A stretch of 15,227 nt of DNA, from assembly GCA_003695215.1 (NCBI GenBank), contig RFIM01000066.1, positions 1-15,227 of the forward strand, read 5' to 3'. Position numbers and translations under genes: made by a program. Positions within the stretch are counted from its first letter, which is position 1. Each line of letters opens with the position of its first letter. Under the pieces are notes generated by a model. The model was not told the origin of the DNA and ran no database searches. It worked only from the letters and a program-made list of their open reading frames with translations. Positions 13,966 through 15,227 of this stretch are shown in pieces. The DNA comes from Chloroflexota bacterium. Its GTDB lineage: Bacteria; Chloroflexota; Anaerolineae; Aggregatilineales; UBA2796.

Positions 13966-15225
13966 TTGTTCAACCAAGAATCAGTGCAGCATGTGAATGC
14001 GGCGCGCCTGAATGACGCCTTCGTGCGTCCGCTTTACGAAGGCTACAGCTTCGCGCAGCTTCCGCAGAGCGTGCGCCGTGCCTTGACGGGCATCCCAGGC
14101 GGCTTACCGCCTAAAGCCTTCGGTCATCTGCCACAGCGCTATCGCAAAGTGGTGCTGTTCCTGGTGGATAGCTTCGGCTGGCGCTTCTTCATCTCGCACC
14201 ACGAAAATTATCCCGCGCTCAAGCGCTTTGCTGATGAAGGCGTGATCTCCAAGATCAGCGTGCAGTTTCCTTCAACTACAGCGGCACACGTCACCACTAT
14301 CAATAGTATGCAGAGCGTCGGCGAGAGCGGCGTGTACGAATGGTTTTACTACGAGCCAAAGCTCGACGCCATCATCGCGCCGCTCACCTTCAGCTATGCC
14401 GCCACGCCGCGCGAGACGCTGCGCCACGCCATCGCGCCGCAAGCCATTCTGCCCTACCAGACGCTCTATCAGGACCTGGCCAACTATGGCGTGCAAAGTT
14501 ATGCCTTTCAGGATAGCGCTTACGCCCACTCGTCTTATAGCAAAACGCTCCTCAACGGCGCCAAGATTGTGCCTTTCCAGACCCTAGCCCAAGGCTTGGT
14601 CAACCTGCGCAGCATCTTGGAAAGCGCCAAAGAGCCAACCTACTGCTTCTTCTATTATGCGCCGATTGACTCAAGCGCACATAGCTACGGACCTGACTCG
14701 CGCCATCATCGCGCCGAGATCGACATGTTCTTCACAGCCCTAGAGCGACTCTTCTTCGCTGATTTGCCGCGCGATAATGAGACGCTAATCTTGCTGACGG
14801 CCGATCATGGGCAAGTCGAAGTCGATCCAAGCACTACGCGCTACTTGAACCGCGAGCTGCCACAACTGACGCCGCTGCTGAGGACAGATCGGCATGGCGC
14901 GCCGCTAGTGCCCGCAGGCTCGGCGCGCGATATGTTCTTGTATGTGAAGGCGCCGCACCTTCAGGAGGCCTATGAGCTGCTCACAGCCCATCTGCGCGGC
15001 ACAGCTGAGGTCTACCGCACAGCTGACTTGCTTGAGGAAGGCTTTTTCGGCGCGCGCTGCTCAGAGATCTTCCGCGCGCGCCTCGGCGAGCTGGTCATCC
15101 TGCCCTACGCACACCAATCGGTCTGGTGGTATGAGCAAGGCAAGTTCGAGCAGGTTTTTCTAGGGCATCACGGCGGCCTGACGCCCGACGAGATGCACAG
15201 CGTCTTCATGGCCCTAGCGCGCTGA
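13966..15225 (+). CDS. Alkaline phosphatase superfamily phosphodiesterase/nucleotide pyrophosphatase-like protein
   Basis: A 419-residue soluble enzyme of the type I phosphodiesterase/NPP group. All expected two-metal ligands are visible: Asp68 (FLVDSFGW), the nucleophile in FPSTTAAH (Thr105 most likely), Asp235 and His239 (IDSSAHSYGP), Asp280-His281 (TADHGQ) and His402 (GHHGGLTPDEM). The family hydrolyses phosphomono- or diesters such as nucleotides or phospholipid headgroups; the substrate here is unknown. No signal peptide is present, so the enzyme may be cytoplasmic. The likely start is TTG at 13966, with a GAGAGAG stretch at 13955-13961 just upstream; GTG codons at 13984 and 13993 are alternatives. 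It is the last of four closely spaced plus-strand genes and is complete, ending two bases before the window does. Confidence 0.85.
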   Translation: MFNQESVQHVNAARLNDAFVRPLYEGYSFAQLPQSVRRALTGIPGGLPPKAFGHLPQRYRKVVLFLVDSFGWRFFISHHENYPALKRFADEGVISKISVQFPSTTAAHVTTINSMQSVGESGVYEWFYYEPKLDAIIAPLTFSYAATPRETLRHAIAPQAILPYQTLYQDLANYGVQSYAFQDSAYAHSSYSKTLLNGAKIVPFQTLAQGLVNLRSILESAKEPTYCFFYYAPIDSSAHSYGPDSRHHRAEIDMFFTALERLFFADLPRDNETLILLTADHGQVEVDPSTTRYLNRELPQLTPLLRTDRHGAPLVPAGSARDMFLYVKAPHLQEAYELLTAHLRGTAEVYRTADLLEEGFFGARCSEIFRARLGELVILPYAHQSVWWYEQGKFEQVFLGHHGGLTPDEMHSVFMALAR

Positions 15226-15227
15226 GC

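Overview
The window (15,227 bp, moderately high G+C) looks like a chromosomal piece from a Chloroflexota bacterium, probably an Anaerolineae-like and possibly thermophilic lineage. This is inferred from protein style, not from a marker gene. The clues are a DUF5667-type single-pass membrane protein with a long Thr/Pro-rich tail, a parvulin lipoprotein with a TPT linker, and a tandem-thioredoxin disulfide oxidoreductase of the kind common in thermophiles. I see no rRNA, tRNA, CRISPR array, insertion sequence or phage gene. Coding density is very high: the longest gene-free stretches are 203 bp (9233-9435), 176 bp (5565-5740) and 128 bp (10162-10289), and each holds recognisable promoters.

Layout. 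(1) 54-707, plus: protein disulfide oxidoreductase, convergent with (2) a minus-strand unit at 714-4413 read in the order DUF5667 membrane protein, double-parvulin lipoprotein, NagB-like sugar-phosphate isomerase; both junctions are 4-base ATGA stop/start overlaps. (3) 4476-5564, minus: a secreted BMP/PnrA-type binding protein with no transporter genes beside it. (4) 5741-8075, plus: an RseP-type site-2 protease followed by a HEAT-repeat protein. (5) 8072-9232, minus: a GT4 glycosyltransferase whose stop codon overlaps the HEAT gene stop in a shared CTAG. (6) 9436-10161, plus: a ThuA-family protein. (7) 10290-15225, plus: four closely spaced genes (gaps 18, 23 and 23 bp). They encode an HTH + Ppx/GppA-type HD + helical (CHAD-like) protein, a P-loop ATPase with a C-terminal winged helix, an SDR oxidoreductase and an alkaline-phosphatase-superfamily phosphodiesterase.

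How they may work together. The first two genes of unit 2 and the RseP pair suggest envelope homeostasis: protein folding outside the membrane, a membrane protein of anti-sigma type, and an intramembrane protease. Unit 7 is the most unusual part. Its first gene joins a DNA-binding-like helix-turn-helix to the HD domain normally found at the C-terminus of exopolyphosphatases, without the phosphatase domain, and the HD aspartate is replaced by Asn. Beside an ATPase this looks more like a sensory or regulatory module than a metabolic enzyme, but that is inference.

Promoters can be proposed in every long intergenic gap. Most have the form TTGCCC-like, 18-bp spacer, TATAAT-like. Two of them (upstream of the binding protein and of the glycosyltransferase) share about 40 bp of similar sequence.
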